This document shows positions 26,101-38,180 of a stretch of 64,000 nucleotides of DNA, one piece after another. The notes beneath the pieces are model-generated. The model saw only the letters and a list, made by a program, of their open reading frames with translations, did not search any database and was not told where the DNA came from. Origin of the DNA: Ptiloglossa arizonensis (taxonomy: Eukaryota; Arthropoda; Insecta; Hymenoptera; Colletidae); NCBI RefSeq assembly GCF_051014685.1, contig NW_027478540.1:433501-497500 (forward strand), written 5' to 3'. The position numbers and the translations under genes were made by a program. Position 1 is the stretch's first letter; each line of letters opens with the position of its first letter.

Positions 26101-26289
26101 ACTTGCGAAAATTGTGATGGTCTCTCAACCATTCCTTAACTTCGAACTCCCATATCTCGCGAACGGATTGACGAACTCGATTATTTCCTGTTGCATCTGA
26201 AAGCAGAAAGTCGACCGATTACAATGGTGTGTGTACTTTTCCCCTTGGTCGTTCCAGTTATTCGTTTCTAACATCAGAATTGCGAAAAT

Positions 26290-28800
26290 TTGGATGATTT
26301 CTCAACCATTCCTTAACTTCAAACTCCCATATCTCGCGAACGGATTGACGAACTCGAGAAATTCCTGTTGCATCTGAAAGTAGAAACTCGCCCGATTGCA
26401 AAGGTATGTGTATTTTTCCCCTAGGCCATTCCAGTTATTGGTTTTGAGTATCAGACTTGCGAATATTTTGATGGTTTCTCAACCATTCCTTAACTTCAAA
26501 CTCCCATATCTCGCGAACGGATTGACGAAATCGAGAAATTCCTGTTGCATCTGAAAGCAGAAAGTCGACCGATTACAATGGTGTGTGTACTTTTCCCCTA
26601 GGTCATTCCAGTTGTTCGTTTCTAGCATCAGAATTGCGAAAATTTTGATGGTTTCTCAACCATTCCTTAACTTCAAACTCCCATATCACACGAACGGATT
26701 GACGAACTCGAGAAATTCCTGTTGCATCTGAAAGTAGAAACTCGCCCGATTGCAAAGGTATGTGTATTTTTGCCCTAGACCATAGTAGTTACTGGTTTCG
26801 AGTATCAGACTTGCGAAAATTTTGATGGTTTCTCAACCATTCCTTGACTTCAAACTCCGATACCTCGCTAACGAATTGGCGAACTCGAGAAATTCCCGTT
26901 GCATCTGAAAGCAGAAAGTCGACCGATTACAATGGTGTGTGTACTTTTCCCCTAGGTCATTCCAGTTATTCGTTTCTAGCATCAGAATTGCGAAAATTTT
27001 GATGGTTTCTCAACCATTCCTTAATTTCAAACTCCCATATCTCGCGAACGGATTGACGAACTCGAGAAATTCCTGTTGCATCTGAAAGTAGAAACTCGCC
27101 CGATTGCAAAGGTATGTGTATTTTTGCCCTAGGCCATAGTAGTTATTGGTTTCTAGTATCAGACTTGCGAAAATTTTGATGGTTTCTCAACCATTCCTTA
27201 ACTTCAAACTCCCATATGTCGCGAACGGATTGACGAACTCGAGAAATTCCTGTTGCATCTGAAAGCAGAAAGTCGACCGATTACAATGGTGTGTGTACTT
27301 TTCCCCTAGGCCATTCCAGTTATTGTTTTCGAGTATCACACTTGCGAAAATTTTGATGGTTTCTCAACCATTCCTTAACTTCAAACTCCCGTATCTCGCG
27401 AACGAATTGACGAGCTCGAGAAATTACTGTTGCATCTGAAAGTAGAAACTCGCCAGATTACAGAGGTATGCGTATTTTTCCCCTAGGGCTTTGTAGTTAT
27501 TTGTTTCAAGTATCAGACTTGCGAAAATTTTGATGGTTTCTCAAACATTCCTTAACTTCAAACTCCCATATCTCGCGAACGGATTGACGAACTCGATTAT
27601 TTCCTTTTGCATCTGAAAGCAGAAAGTCGACCGATTACAATGGTGTGTGTACTTTTCCCCTAGGTCATTCCAGTTATTCGTTTCTAGCATCAGAATTGCG
27701 AAAATTTTGATGGTTTCTCAACCATTCCTTAATTTCAAACTCCCATATCTCGCGAACGGATTGACGAACTCGAGAAATTCCTGTTGCATCTGAAAGTAGA
27801 AACTCGCCCGTTTGCAAAGGTATGTGTATTTTTCCCCTAGGGCTTTGTAGTCATTTGTTTCGAGTATCAGACTTGCGAAAATTTTGATGGTTTCTCAAGC
27901 ATTCCTTAACTTCAAACTCCCATATCTCGCGAACGGATTGTCGAACTCGATTATTTCCTGTTGCATCGGAAAGCAGAAAGTCGACCGATTACAATGGTGT
28001 GTGTACATTTCCCCTAGGTCATTCCAGTTATTAGTTTCTAGCATCAGAATTGCGAAAATTTTGATGGTTTCTCAACCATTCCTTAACTTCAAACTCCCAT
28101 ATCTTGCGAACGGATTGACGAACTCGAGAAATTCCTGTTGCATCTGAAAGTAGAAACTCGCCCGATTGCAAAGGTATGTGTATTTTTCCCCCAGGCCATA
28201 GTAGTTATTGGTTTCGTGTATCCGACTTGCGAAAATTGTGATGGTCTCTCAACCATTCCTTAACTTCGAACTCCCCTATCTCGCGAACGGATTGACGAAC
28301 TTGAGGAATTCCTGTTGCATCTGAAAGTAGAAACTCGCCCCATTACAATGTTGTGTGTACTTTTCCCCTAGGCCATTCCAGTTATTGGTTTTGAGTATCA
28401 GACTTGCGAATATTTTGATGGTTTCTCAACCATTCCTTAACTTCAAACTCCCATATCTCGCGAACGGATTGACGAAATCGAGAAATTCCTGTTGCATCTG
28501 AAAGCAGAAAGTCGACCGATTACAATGGTGTGTGTACTTTTCCCCTAGTTCATTCCAGTTGTTCGTTTCTAGCATCAGAATTGCGAAAATTTTGATGGTT
28601 TCTCAACCGTTCCTTAATTTCAAACTCCCATATCTCGCGAACGCATTAATGAACTCGAGAAATTCCTGTTGCATCTGAAAGTAGAAACTCGCCCCATTAC
28701 AATGGTGTGTGTATTTTTGTTCTAGGCCATAGTAGTTATTGGTTTCGAGTATCAGACTTGCGAAAATTTTGATCGTTTCTCAAGCATTCCTTAACTTCAA
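26290..28800 (+). repeat. heterogeneous monomers without clear higher-order repeat
   Basis: About 14 monomers of types A1, A2, A3, B and B' with many private changes (ATATCACACGAACGG near 26,692, CTAGACC near 26,775, TCGCTAACG near 26,865, ATATGTCGCG near 27,215, GTTTGCAAAGG near 27,810). A stop-free stretch at 27,884-28,147 spans a monomer and a half. This more individual stretch resembles older array material not recently amplified. Confidence 0.7.
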
Positions 28801-30346
28801 ACTCCCATATCTCGCGAACGGATTGACGAACTCGATTATTTCCTGTTGCATCTGAAAGCAGAAAGTCGACCGATTACAATGGTGTGTGTACTTTTCCCCT
28901 AGGTCATTCCAGTTATTCGTTTCTAGCATCAGAATTGCGAAAATTTTGATTGTTTCTCAACCATTCCTTAATTTCAAACTCCCATATCTCGCGAACGGAT
29001 TGACGAACTCGAGAAATTCCTGTTGCATCTGAAAGTAGAAACTCGCCCGATTGCAAAGGTATGTGTATTTTTCCCCCAGGCCATAGTAGTTATTGGTTTC
29101 GAGTATCAGACTTGCGAAAATTGTGATGGTCTCTCAACCATTCCTTAACTTCGAACTCCCATATCTAGCGAACGGATTGACGAACTCGAGGAATTCCTGT
29201 TGCATCTGAAAGTAGAAACTCGCCCCATTACTATGGTGTGTGTACTTTTCCCCTAGGCCATTCCAGTTATTGGTTTCGAGTATCACACTTGCGAAAATTT
29301 TGATGGTTTCTCAACCATTCCTTAACTTCAAACTCCCACATCTCGCGAACGGATTGACGAGCTCGAGAAATTACTGTTGCATCTGAAAGTAGAAACTTGC
29401 CCGATTACAAAGGTATGTGTATTTTTCCCCTAGGGCTTTGTAGTTACTTGTTTCGAGTATCAGACTTGCGAAAATTTTGATGGTTTCTCAAGCATTCCTT
29501 AATTTCAAACTCCCATATCTCGCGAACGGATTGACGAACTCGATTATTTCCTGTTGCATCTGAAAGCAGAAAGTCGACCGATTACAATGGTGTGTGTACT
29601 TTTCCCCTAGGTCATTCCAGTTATTCGTTTCTAGCATCAGAATTGCGAAAATTTTGATTGTTTCTCAACCATTCCTTAATTTCAAACTCCCATATCTCGC
29701 GAACGGATTGACGAACTCGAGAAATTCCTGTTGCATCTGAAAGTAGAAACTCGCCCGATTGCAAAGGTATGTGTATTTTTCCCCCAGGCCATAGTAGTTA
29801 TTGGTTTCGAGTATCAGACTTGCGAAAATTGTGATGGTCTCTCAACCATTCCTTAACTTCGAACTCCCATATCTAGCGAACGGATTGACGAACTCGAGGA
29901 ATTCCTGTTGCATCTGAAAGTAGAAACTCGCCCCATTACTATGGTGTGTGTACTTTTCCCCTAGGCCATTCCAGTTATTGGTTTCGAGTATCACACTTGC
30001 GAAAATTTTGATGGTTTCTCAACCATTCCTTAACTTCAAACTCCCACATCTCGCGAACGGATTGACGAGCTCGAGAAATTACTGTTGCATCTGAAAGTAG
30101 AAACTTGCCCGATTACAAAGGTATGTGTATTTTTCCCCTAGGGCTTTGTAGTTACTTGTTTCGAGTATCAGACTTGCGAAAATTTTGATGGTTTCTCAAG
30201 CATTCCTTAATTTCAAACTCCCATATCTCGCGAACGGATTGACGAACTCGATTATTTCCTGTTGCATCTGAAAGCAGAAAGTCGACCGATTACAATGGTG
30301 TGTGTACTTTTCCCCTAGGTCATTCCAGTTATTCGTTTCTAGCATC
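28800..30346 (+). repeat. 4-mer tandem duplication (708 bp)
   Basis: About 28,800-29,507 repeats at 29,508 onward. Shared tags are ATATCTAGCG at 29,161 and 29,869, AGAAACTTGCCCG at 29,391 and 30,099, and GATTGTTTCTCAACC. The right copy runs on to about 30,346, where CATCAGAATTGCG becomes CATCCGACTTGCG. AGAAACTTGCC appears once more at 30,630, three monomers further, so the exchange series continued with a different step. Confidence 0.83.
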
Positions 30347-31787
30347 CGACTTGCGAAAATTGTGATGGTCTCTCAACCATTCCTTAACTTCGAACTCCCA
30401 TATCTCGCGAACGGATTGACGGACTCGAGGAATTCCTGTTGCATCTGAAAGTATAAACTCGCCCCATTACTATAGTGTTTGTACTTTTCCCCTAGGCCAT
30501 TCCAGTTATTGGTTTCGAGTATCACACCTGCGAAAATTTTGATGGTTTCTCAACCATTCCTTAACTTCAAACTCCCATATCTCGCGAACGGATTGACGAG
30601 CTCGAGAAATTACTGTTGCATCTGAAAGTAGAAACTTGCCCGATTACAAAGGTATGTGTATTTTTCCCCTAGGGCTTTGTAGTTACTTGTTTCGAGTATC
30701 AGACTTGCGAAAATTTTGATGGTTTCTCAAGCATTCCTTAACTTCAAACTCCCATATCTCGCGAACGGATTGACGAACTCGATTATTTCCTGTTGCATCT
30801 GAAAGCAGATAGTCGACCGATTACAATGGTGTGTGTACTTTTCCCCTAGGACATTCCAGTTATTCGTTTCTAGCATCAGAATTGCGAAAATTTTGATGGT
30901 TTCTCAACCATTCCTTAACTTCAAACTCCCATATCTCGCGAACGGATTGACGAACTCGAGAAATTCCTGTTGCATCTGAAAGTAGAGACTCGCCCGATTG
31001 CAAGGGTATGTTTATTTTTCCCCCAGGCCATAGTAGTTATTGGTTTCGAGTATCAGACTTGCGAAAATTGTGATGGTCTCTCAACCATTCCTTAACTTCG
31101 AACTCCCATATCTCGCGAACGGATTGACGAACTCGAGGAATTCCTGTTGCATCTGAAAGTATAAACTCGCCCCATTACAATGGTGTGTGTACTTTTCCCC
31201 TAGGCCATTCCAGTTATTGGTTTCGAGTATCACACTTGCGAAAATTTTGATGGTTTCTCACCCATTCTTTAGCTTCAAACTCCCATATCTCGCGAACGGA
31301 TTGACGAATTCGACAAATTCCTGTTGCATCCGAAAGTAGAAACTCGCCCGATTACAAAGGTATGTGTATTATTGCCCTAGGCCATAGTAGTTATTGGTTT
31401 CGAGAATCAGACTTGCGAAAATTTTGATGGTTTCTCAAGCATTCCTTAACTTCAAACTCCCATATCTCGCGAACTGATTGACGAACACGAGAAATTCCGT
31501 TTGCATCTGCAACAAGAAACTCCCCCGATTACAACGGTATGTGTATTTTTTCCCTAAGGCTTTGTAGTTATTGGTTTCGAGTATCAGACTTGCGAAAATT
31601 TTGATGGTTTCTCAACCGTTTCTTAATTTCAAACTCCCACATCTCGCGGACGGACTGACGAACTCGGGAAATTCCTGTTGCATCTGAAAGTAAAAACTCG
31701 CCCGATTGCAAAGGTATGTGTATTTTTCCCCCAGGCAATAGTAGTTATTGGTTTCGAGTATCAGACTTGCGAAAATTGTGATGGTCT
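30346..31787 (+). repeat. mixed monomers leading to the first N marker
   Basis: A3, B, A2, B', A3, B and A1 monomers followed by the left-most N-type monomer (CCCTAAGGC at 31,552). Private changes include ACTATAGTGTTTGTAC near 30,471, GTATTATTGCCC near 31,365, and GTAGAGACTCGCCC with GTATGTTTATTTTTC near 31,000, a pair that recurs at 33.82, 40.19, 43.55 and 46.38 kb. Confidence 0.7.
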
Positions 31788-34700
31788 CTCAACCATTCCT
31801 TAACTTCTTACTCCCATATCTCGCGAACGGATTGACGAACTCGAGGAATTCCTGTTGCATCTGAAAGTAGAAACTCGCCCCATTACTATGGTGTGTGTAC
31901 TTTTCCCCTAGGCCATTCCAGTTATTGGTTTCGAGTATCACACTTGCGAAAATTTTGATGGTTTCTCAACCATTCTTTAACTTCAAACTCCCATATCTCG
32001 CGAACGGATTGACGAATTCGACAAATTCCTGTTGTATCTGAAAGTAGAAACTCGCCCGATTGCAAAGGTATGTGTATTTTTGCCCTAGGCCATAGTAGTT
32101 ATTGGTTTCGAGTATCAGACTTGCGAAAATTTTGATGGTTTCTCAACCATTCCTTAACTTCAAACTCCCATATCTCGCGAACGGATTGACGAACTCGAGA
32201 AATTCCTGTTGCAGCTGAAAGCAGAAAGTCGACCGATTACAATGGGGTTTGTACTTTTCCCGTAGGTCATTCCAGTTATTCGTTTCTAGCATCAGAATTG
32301 CGAAAATTTTGATGGTCGCTCAACCATTCCTTAACTTCAAACTCCCATATCTCGCGAACGGATTGACGAACTCGAGGAATTCCTGTTGCATCTGAAACTA
32401 TAAACTCGCCCCATTACAATGGTGTGTGTACTTTTCCCCTAGGCCATTCCAGTTATTGGTTTCGAGTATCACACTTGCGAAAATTTTGATGGTTTCTCAC
32501 CCATTCTTTAACTTCAAACTCCCATATCTCGCGAACGGATTGACGAACTCGAGGAATTCCTGTTGCATCTGAAACTATAAACTCGCCCCATTACAATGGT
32601 GTGTGTACTTTTCCCCTAGGCCATTCCAGTTATTGGTTTCGAGTATCACACTTGCGAAAATTTTGATGGTTTCTCAACCATTCCTTAACTTCAAACTCCA
32701 ATATCTCGCGAACTGATTGACGAACACGAGAAATTCCGTTTGCATCTGCAACAAGAAACTCCCCCGATTACAACGGTATGTGTATTTTTTCCCTAAGCCT
32801 TTGTAGTTATTGGTTTCGAGTATCAGACTTGCGAAAATTTTGATGGTTTCTCAACCGTTTCTTAATTTCAAACTCCCACATCTCGCGGACGGACTGACGA
32901 AATCGAGAAATTCCTGTTGCATCTGAAAGTAGAAACTCGCCCGATTGCAAAGGTATGTGTATTTTTCCCCCAGGCCATAGTAGTTATTGGTTTCGAGTAT
33001 CAGACTTGCGAAAATTGTGATGGTCTCTCAACCATTCCTTAACTTCTTACTCCCATATCTCGCGAACGGATTGACGAACTCGAGGAATTCCTGTTTCATC
33101 TGAAAGTAGAAACTCGCCCCATTACTATGGTGTGTGTACTTTTCCCCTAGGCCATTCCAGTTATTGGTTTCGAGTATCACACTTGCGAAAATTTTGATGG
33201 TTTCTCAACCATTCTTTAACTTCAAACTCCCATATCTCGCGAACGGATTGACGAATTCGACAAATTCCTGTTGTATCTGAAAGTAGAAACTCGCCCGATT
33301 ACAAAGGTATGTGTATTTTTGCCCTAGGCCATAGTAGTTATTGGTTTCGAGTATCAGACTTGCGAAAATTTTGATGGTTTCTCAACCATTCCTTAACTCC
33401 AAACTCCCATATCTCGCGAACGGATTGACGAACTCGAGAAATTCCTGTTGCAGCTGAAAGCAGAAAGTCGACCGATTACAATGGGGTTTGTACTTTTCCC
33501 GTAGGTCATTCCAGTTATTCGTTTCTAGCATCAGAATTGCGAAAATTTTGATGGTCGCTCAACCATTCCTTAACTTCAAACTCCCATATCTCGCGAACGG
33601 ATCGACGAACTCGAGGAATTCCTGTTGCATCTGAAACTATAAACTCGCCCCATTACAATGGTGTGTGTACTTTTCCCCTAGGCCATTCCAGTTATTGGTT
33701 TCGAGTATCACACTTGCGAAAATTTTGATGGTTTCTCAACCATTCCTTAACTTCAAACTCCCATATCTCGCGAACGGATTGACGGACTCGAGAAATTCCT
33801 GTTGCATCTGAAAGTAGAGACTCGCCCGATTGCAAGGGTATGTTTATTTTTCCCCCAGGCCATAGTAGTTATTGGTTTCGAGTATCAGACTTGCGAAATT
33901 TGTGATGGTCTCTCAACCATTCCTTAACTTCGAACTCCCATATCTCGCGAACGGATTGACGGACTCGAGGAATTCCTGTTGCATCTGAAAGTATAAACTC
34001 GCCCCATTACTATAGTGTGTGTACTTTTCCCCTAGGCCATTCCAGTTATTGGTTTCGAGTATCACACTTGCGAAAATTTTGATGGTTTCTCACCCATTCT
34101 TTAACTTCAAACTCCCATACCTCGCGAACGGATTGACGAATTCGACAAATTCCTGTTGCATCTGAAAGTAGAAACTCGCCCGATTACAAAGGTATGTGTA
34201 TTTTTGCCCTAGGCCATAGTAGTTATTGGTTTCGAGAATCAGACTTGCGAAAATTTTGATGGTTTCTCAACCATTCCTTAACTTCAAACTCCCATATCTC
34301 GCGAACGAATTGACGAACTCGAGAAATTCCTGTTGCATCTGAAAGTAGAAACTCGCCCGATTGCAAAGGTATGTGTATTTTTCCCCCAGGCCATAGTAGT
34401 TATTGGTTTCGTGTATCCGACTTGCGAAAATTGTGATGGTGTCTCAACCATTCCTTAACTTCGAACTCCCATATTTCGCGAACGGATTGACGAACTCGAT
34501 TATTTCCTGTTGCATCTGAAAGCAGAAAGTCGACCGATTACAATGGTGTGTGTACTTTTCCCCTAGGTCATTCCAGTTATTCGTTTCGAGCATCAGAATT
34601 GCGAAAATTTTGATGGTTTCTCAACCATTCCTTAACTTCAAACTCCCATATTTCACGAACGGATTGACGAACTCGAGAAATTCCTGTTGCATCTGAAACC

Positions 34701-37700
34701 AGAAACTCGTCCGATTACAGCGGTATGTGTATTTTTGCCCTAGGCCATAGTAGTTATTGGTTTCGAGTATCAGACTTGCGAAAATTTTGATGGTTTCTCA
34801 ACCATTCCTTAACTTCAAACTCCGATACCTCGCGAACGGATTGGCGAACTCGAGAAATTCCTGTTGCATCTGAAAGCAGAAAGTCGACCGATTACAATGG
34901 TGTGTCTACTTTTCCCCTAGGTCATTCCAGTTATTCGTTTCTAGTATCAGACTTGCGAAAATTTTGATGGTTTCTCAACCATTCCTTAACTTCAAACTCC
35001 CATATCTCGCGAACGGATTGACGAACTCGAGAAATTCCTGTTGCATCTGAAAGCAGAAAGTCGACCGATTACAATGGTGTGTGTACTTTTCCCCTAGGCC
35101 ATTCCAGTTATTGGTTTCGAGTATCAGACTTGCGAAAATTTTGATGGTTTCTCAACCATTCCTTAACTTCACACTCCCATATCTCGCGAACGGAGTGTCG
35201 AGCTCGAGAAATTACTGTTGCATCTGAAAGTAGAAACTCGCCCGATTACAAAGGTATGTGTATTTTTCCCCTAGGTCTTTGTAGTTATTTGTTTCGAGTA
35301 TCAGACTTTCGAAAATTTTGATCGTTTCTCAAGCATTCCTTAACTTCAAAGTCCCATATCTCGCGAACGGATTGACGAACTCGATTATTTCCTGTTGCAT
35401 CTGAAAGCAGAAAGTCGACCGATTACAATGGTGTGTGTAATTTTCCCCTAGGTCATTCCGGTTATTCGTTTCTAGCATCAGAATTGCGAAAATTTTGATT
35501 GTTTCTCTACCATTCCTTAACTTCAAACTCCCATATCTCGCGAACGGATTGACGAACTCGAGAAATTCCTGTTGCATCTGAAAGTAGAAACTCGCCCGAT
35601 TGCAAAGGTATGTGTATTTTTCTCCCAGGCCATAGTAGTTATTGGTTTCGAGTATCAGACTTGCGAAAATTGTGATGGTCTCTCAACCATTCCTTAACTT
35701 CGAACTCCCATGTCTCGCGAACGGATTGTCGAACTCGAGGAATTCCTGTTGCATCTGAAAGTAGAAACTCGCCCCATCACTATGGTGTGTGTACTTTTCC
35801 CCTAGGCCATTCCAGTTATTGGTTTCGAGTATCACACTTGCGAAAATTTTGATGGTTTCTCAACCATTCTTTAACTTCAAACTCCCATATCTCGCGAACG
35901 GATTGACGAATTCGACAAATTCCTGTTGTATCTGAAAGTAGAAACTCGCCCGATTACAAACGTATGTGTATTTTTGCCCTAGGCCATAGTAGTTATTGGT
36001 TTCGAGTATCAGACATGCGAAAATTTTTATGGTTTCTCAACCATTCCTTAACTTCAAACTCCCATATCTCGCGAACGGATTGACGAACTCGAGAAATTCC
36101 TGTTGCATCTGAAAGCAGAAAGTCGACCGATTACAATGGCGTGTGTACTTTTCCCCTAGGTCATTCCAGTTATACGTTTCTAGCATCAGAATTGCCAAAA
36201 TTTTGATGGTCGCTCAACCATTCCTTAACTTCATACTCCCATATCTCGCGAACGGATTGACGAACTCGAGGAATTCCTGTTGCATCTGAAAGTAGAAACT
36301 CGCCCCATTACAATGGCGTGTGTACTTTTCCCCTAGGCCATTCCAGTTATTGGTTTCGAGTATCAGACTTGCGAATATTTTGATGGTTTCTCAACCATTC
36401 CTTAACTTCAAACTCCCATATCTCGCGAACGGATTGACGAAATCGAGAAATTCCTGTTGCATCTGAAAGGAGAAAGTCGACCGATTACAATGGTGCGTGT
36501 ACCTTTCCCCTAGGTCATTCCAGTTATTCGTTTCTAGCATCAGAATTGCGAAAATTTTGATGGTCGCTCAACCATTCCTTAACTTCAAACTCCCATATCT
36601 CGCGAACGGATTGACGAACTCGAGGAATTCCTGTTGCATCTGAAAGTACAAACTCGCCCCATTACAATGGTGTGTGTACTTTTCCCCTAGGCCATTCCAG
36701 TTATTGGTTTCGAGTATCACACTTGCGAAAATTTTGATGGTTCATCAACCATTCCTTCGCTTCAAACTCCCATATCTCGCGAACGGATTGACGAGCTCGA
36801 GAAATTACTGTTGCATCTGAAAGTAGAAACTCGCCCGATTACAAAGGTATGTGTATTTTTGCCCTAGGCCATAGTAGTTATTGGTTTCGAGTTTCAGACT
36901 TGCGAAAATTTTGCTGGTTTCTCAACCATTCCTTAACTTCACACTCCCATATCTCGCGAACGGAGTGTCGAGCTCGAGAAATTACTGTTGCATCTGAAAG
37001 TAGAAACTCGCCCGATTACAAAGGTATGTGTATTTTTCCCCTAGGTCTTTGTAGTTATTTGTTTCGAGTATCAGACTTGAGAAAATTTTGATGGTCTCTC
37101 AATCATTCCTTAACTTCGAACTCCCATATCTCGCGAACGGATTGACGAACTCGAGGAATTCCTGTTGCATCTGAAAGTAGAAACTCGCCCCATTACTATG
37201 GTGTGTGTACTTTTCCCCTAGGCCATTCCAGTTATTGGTTTCGAGTATCACACTTGCGAAAATTTTGATGGTTTCTCAACCATTCTTTAACTTCAAACTC
37301 CCATATCTCGCGAACGGATTGACGAATTCGACAAATTCCTGTTGTATCTGAAAGTAGAAACTCGCCCGATTACAAAGGTATGTGTATTTTTGCCCTAGGC
37401 CATAGTAGTTATTGGTTTCGAGTATCAGACATGCGAAAATTTTTATGGTTTCTCAACCATTCCTTAACTTCAAACTCCCATATCTCGCGAACGGATTGAC
37501 GAACTCGAGAAATTACTGTTGCATCTGAAAGCAGAAAGTCGACCGATTACAATGGCGTGTGTACTTTTCCCCTAGGTCATTCCAGTTATTCGTTTCTAGC
37601 ATCAGAATTGCGAAAATTTTGATGGTCGCTCAACCATTCCTTAACTTCAAACTCCCATATTTCACGAACGGATTGACGAACTCGAGAAATTCCTGTTGCA

Positions 37701-38158
37701 TCTGAAACCAGAAACTCGTCCGATTACAGCGGTATGTGTATTTTTGCCCTAGGCCATAGTAGTTATTGGTTTCGAGTATCAGACTTGCGAAAATTGTGAT
37801 GGTCTCTCAACCATTCCTTAACTTCGAACTCCCATGTCTCGCGATCGGATTGACGAACTCGAGGAATTCCTGTTGCATCTGAAAGTAGAAACTCGCCCCA
37901 TTACTATGGTGTGTGTACTTTTCCCCTAGGCCATTCCAGTTATTGGTTTCGAGTATCACACTTGCGAAAATTTTGATGGTTTCTCAACCATTCTTTAACT
38001 TCAAACTCCCATATCTCGCGAACGGATTGACGAATTCGACAAATTCCTGTTGTATCTGAAAGTAGAAACTCGCCCGATTACAAAGGTATGTGTATTTTTG
38101 CCCTAGGCCATAGTAGTTATTGGTTTCGAGTATCAGACTTGCGAAAATTTTGATGGTT
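31787..38158 (+). repeat. block beta, copy 1 (36 monomers, 6,372 bp)
   Basis: Every tag in the first 22 monomers of this block returns exactly 6,372 bases later: CTTCTTACTCC (31,804 to 38,176), CCCTAAGCC (32,791 to 39,163), GACGGACTCG (33,781 to 40,153) and the GATCG reading of the third alpha copy (35,329 to 41,701 region). The left junction lies between 31,786, where GGTCTCTC differs from GGTTTCTC, and 31,808. The left third has a 7-mer step of its own (CTTCTTACTCC at 31,804 and 33,043). The right part from 34,249 is alpha copy 2. Confidence 0.9.
32714..32900 (+). repeat. marker monomer type N, highly distinctive
   Basis: N is the most distinctive type in the left and middle domains. Its changes start in the tail of the preceding unit (GAACTGATTGACGAACACGAG and CCGTTTGCATCTGC), where CTCGAG is lost, and run through AACAAGAAACTCCCCC, GATTACAACGG, TTTTTTCCCTAAGCC, CAACCGTTTCTTAATTTC and CGCGGACGGACTGACG. 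It occurs near 31.5, 32.75, 39.1, 42.5, 45.3, 46.9 and 50.4 kb, with a recombinant right half near 43.9 kb. The 31.5 kb copy reads AAGGC instead of AAGCC, and those at 46.9 and 50.4 kb have GGAACAAG, so N has its own subtypes. Confidence 0.85.
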
Positions 38159-38180
38159 TCTCAACCATTCCTTAACTTCT
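34249..38180 (+). repeat. block alpha, copy 2
   Basis: This is the near-identical partner of 8,760-12,693. It lacks the extra AG of copy 1, and carries TTGCCAAAATTTTG near 36,195 where copy 1 has TTGCGAAAATTTTG. Directly left of the block the two loci have different sequence (TCGAGAATCAGACTTG here, TCGAGTTTCAGACATG at the other site), so the duplicated tract has definable ends. Confidence 0.9.

Larger units (their letters stand above)
20081..26290 (+). repeat. 19-monomer segment duplication (3,362-bp offset) with a 2-monomer difference
   Basis: From about 20,081 the tags of the 9-mer return 3,362 bases later (20,321 to 23,683; 21,094 to 24,456; 21,674 to 25,036). The offset is 19 x 177 minus one because of the 1-bp deletion at 22,493. 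At about 22.23-22.58 kb the left copy has two monomers that the right copy lacks: the offset falls to 3,009 for AAGTATAAAC at 22,661 and 25,670. The exchange point lies between phase 64 (GTTATTCG against GTTCTTCG) and phase 127 (AAACTCCC against AAACACCC). The copies continue to about 23.27 and 26.28 kb (tag CCTTGGTCGTTCC). Confidence 0.85.

Noticed and set aside
11362..37091. Identical 80-codon plus-strand open frames at 11362-11604, 14725-14967 and 36849-37091
   Set aside because: The identity comes from copying of the alpha-related segment. The frame shows no start context, domain or independent conservation.
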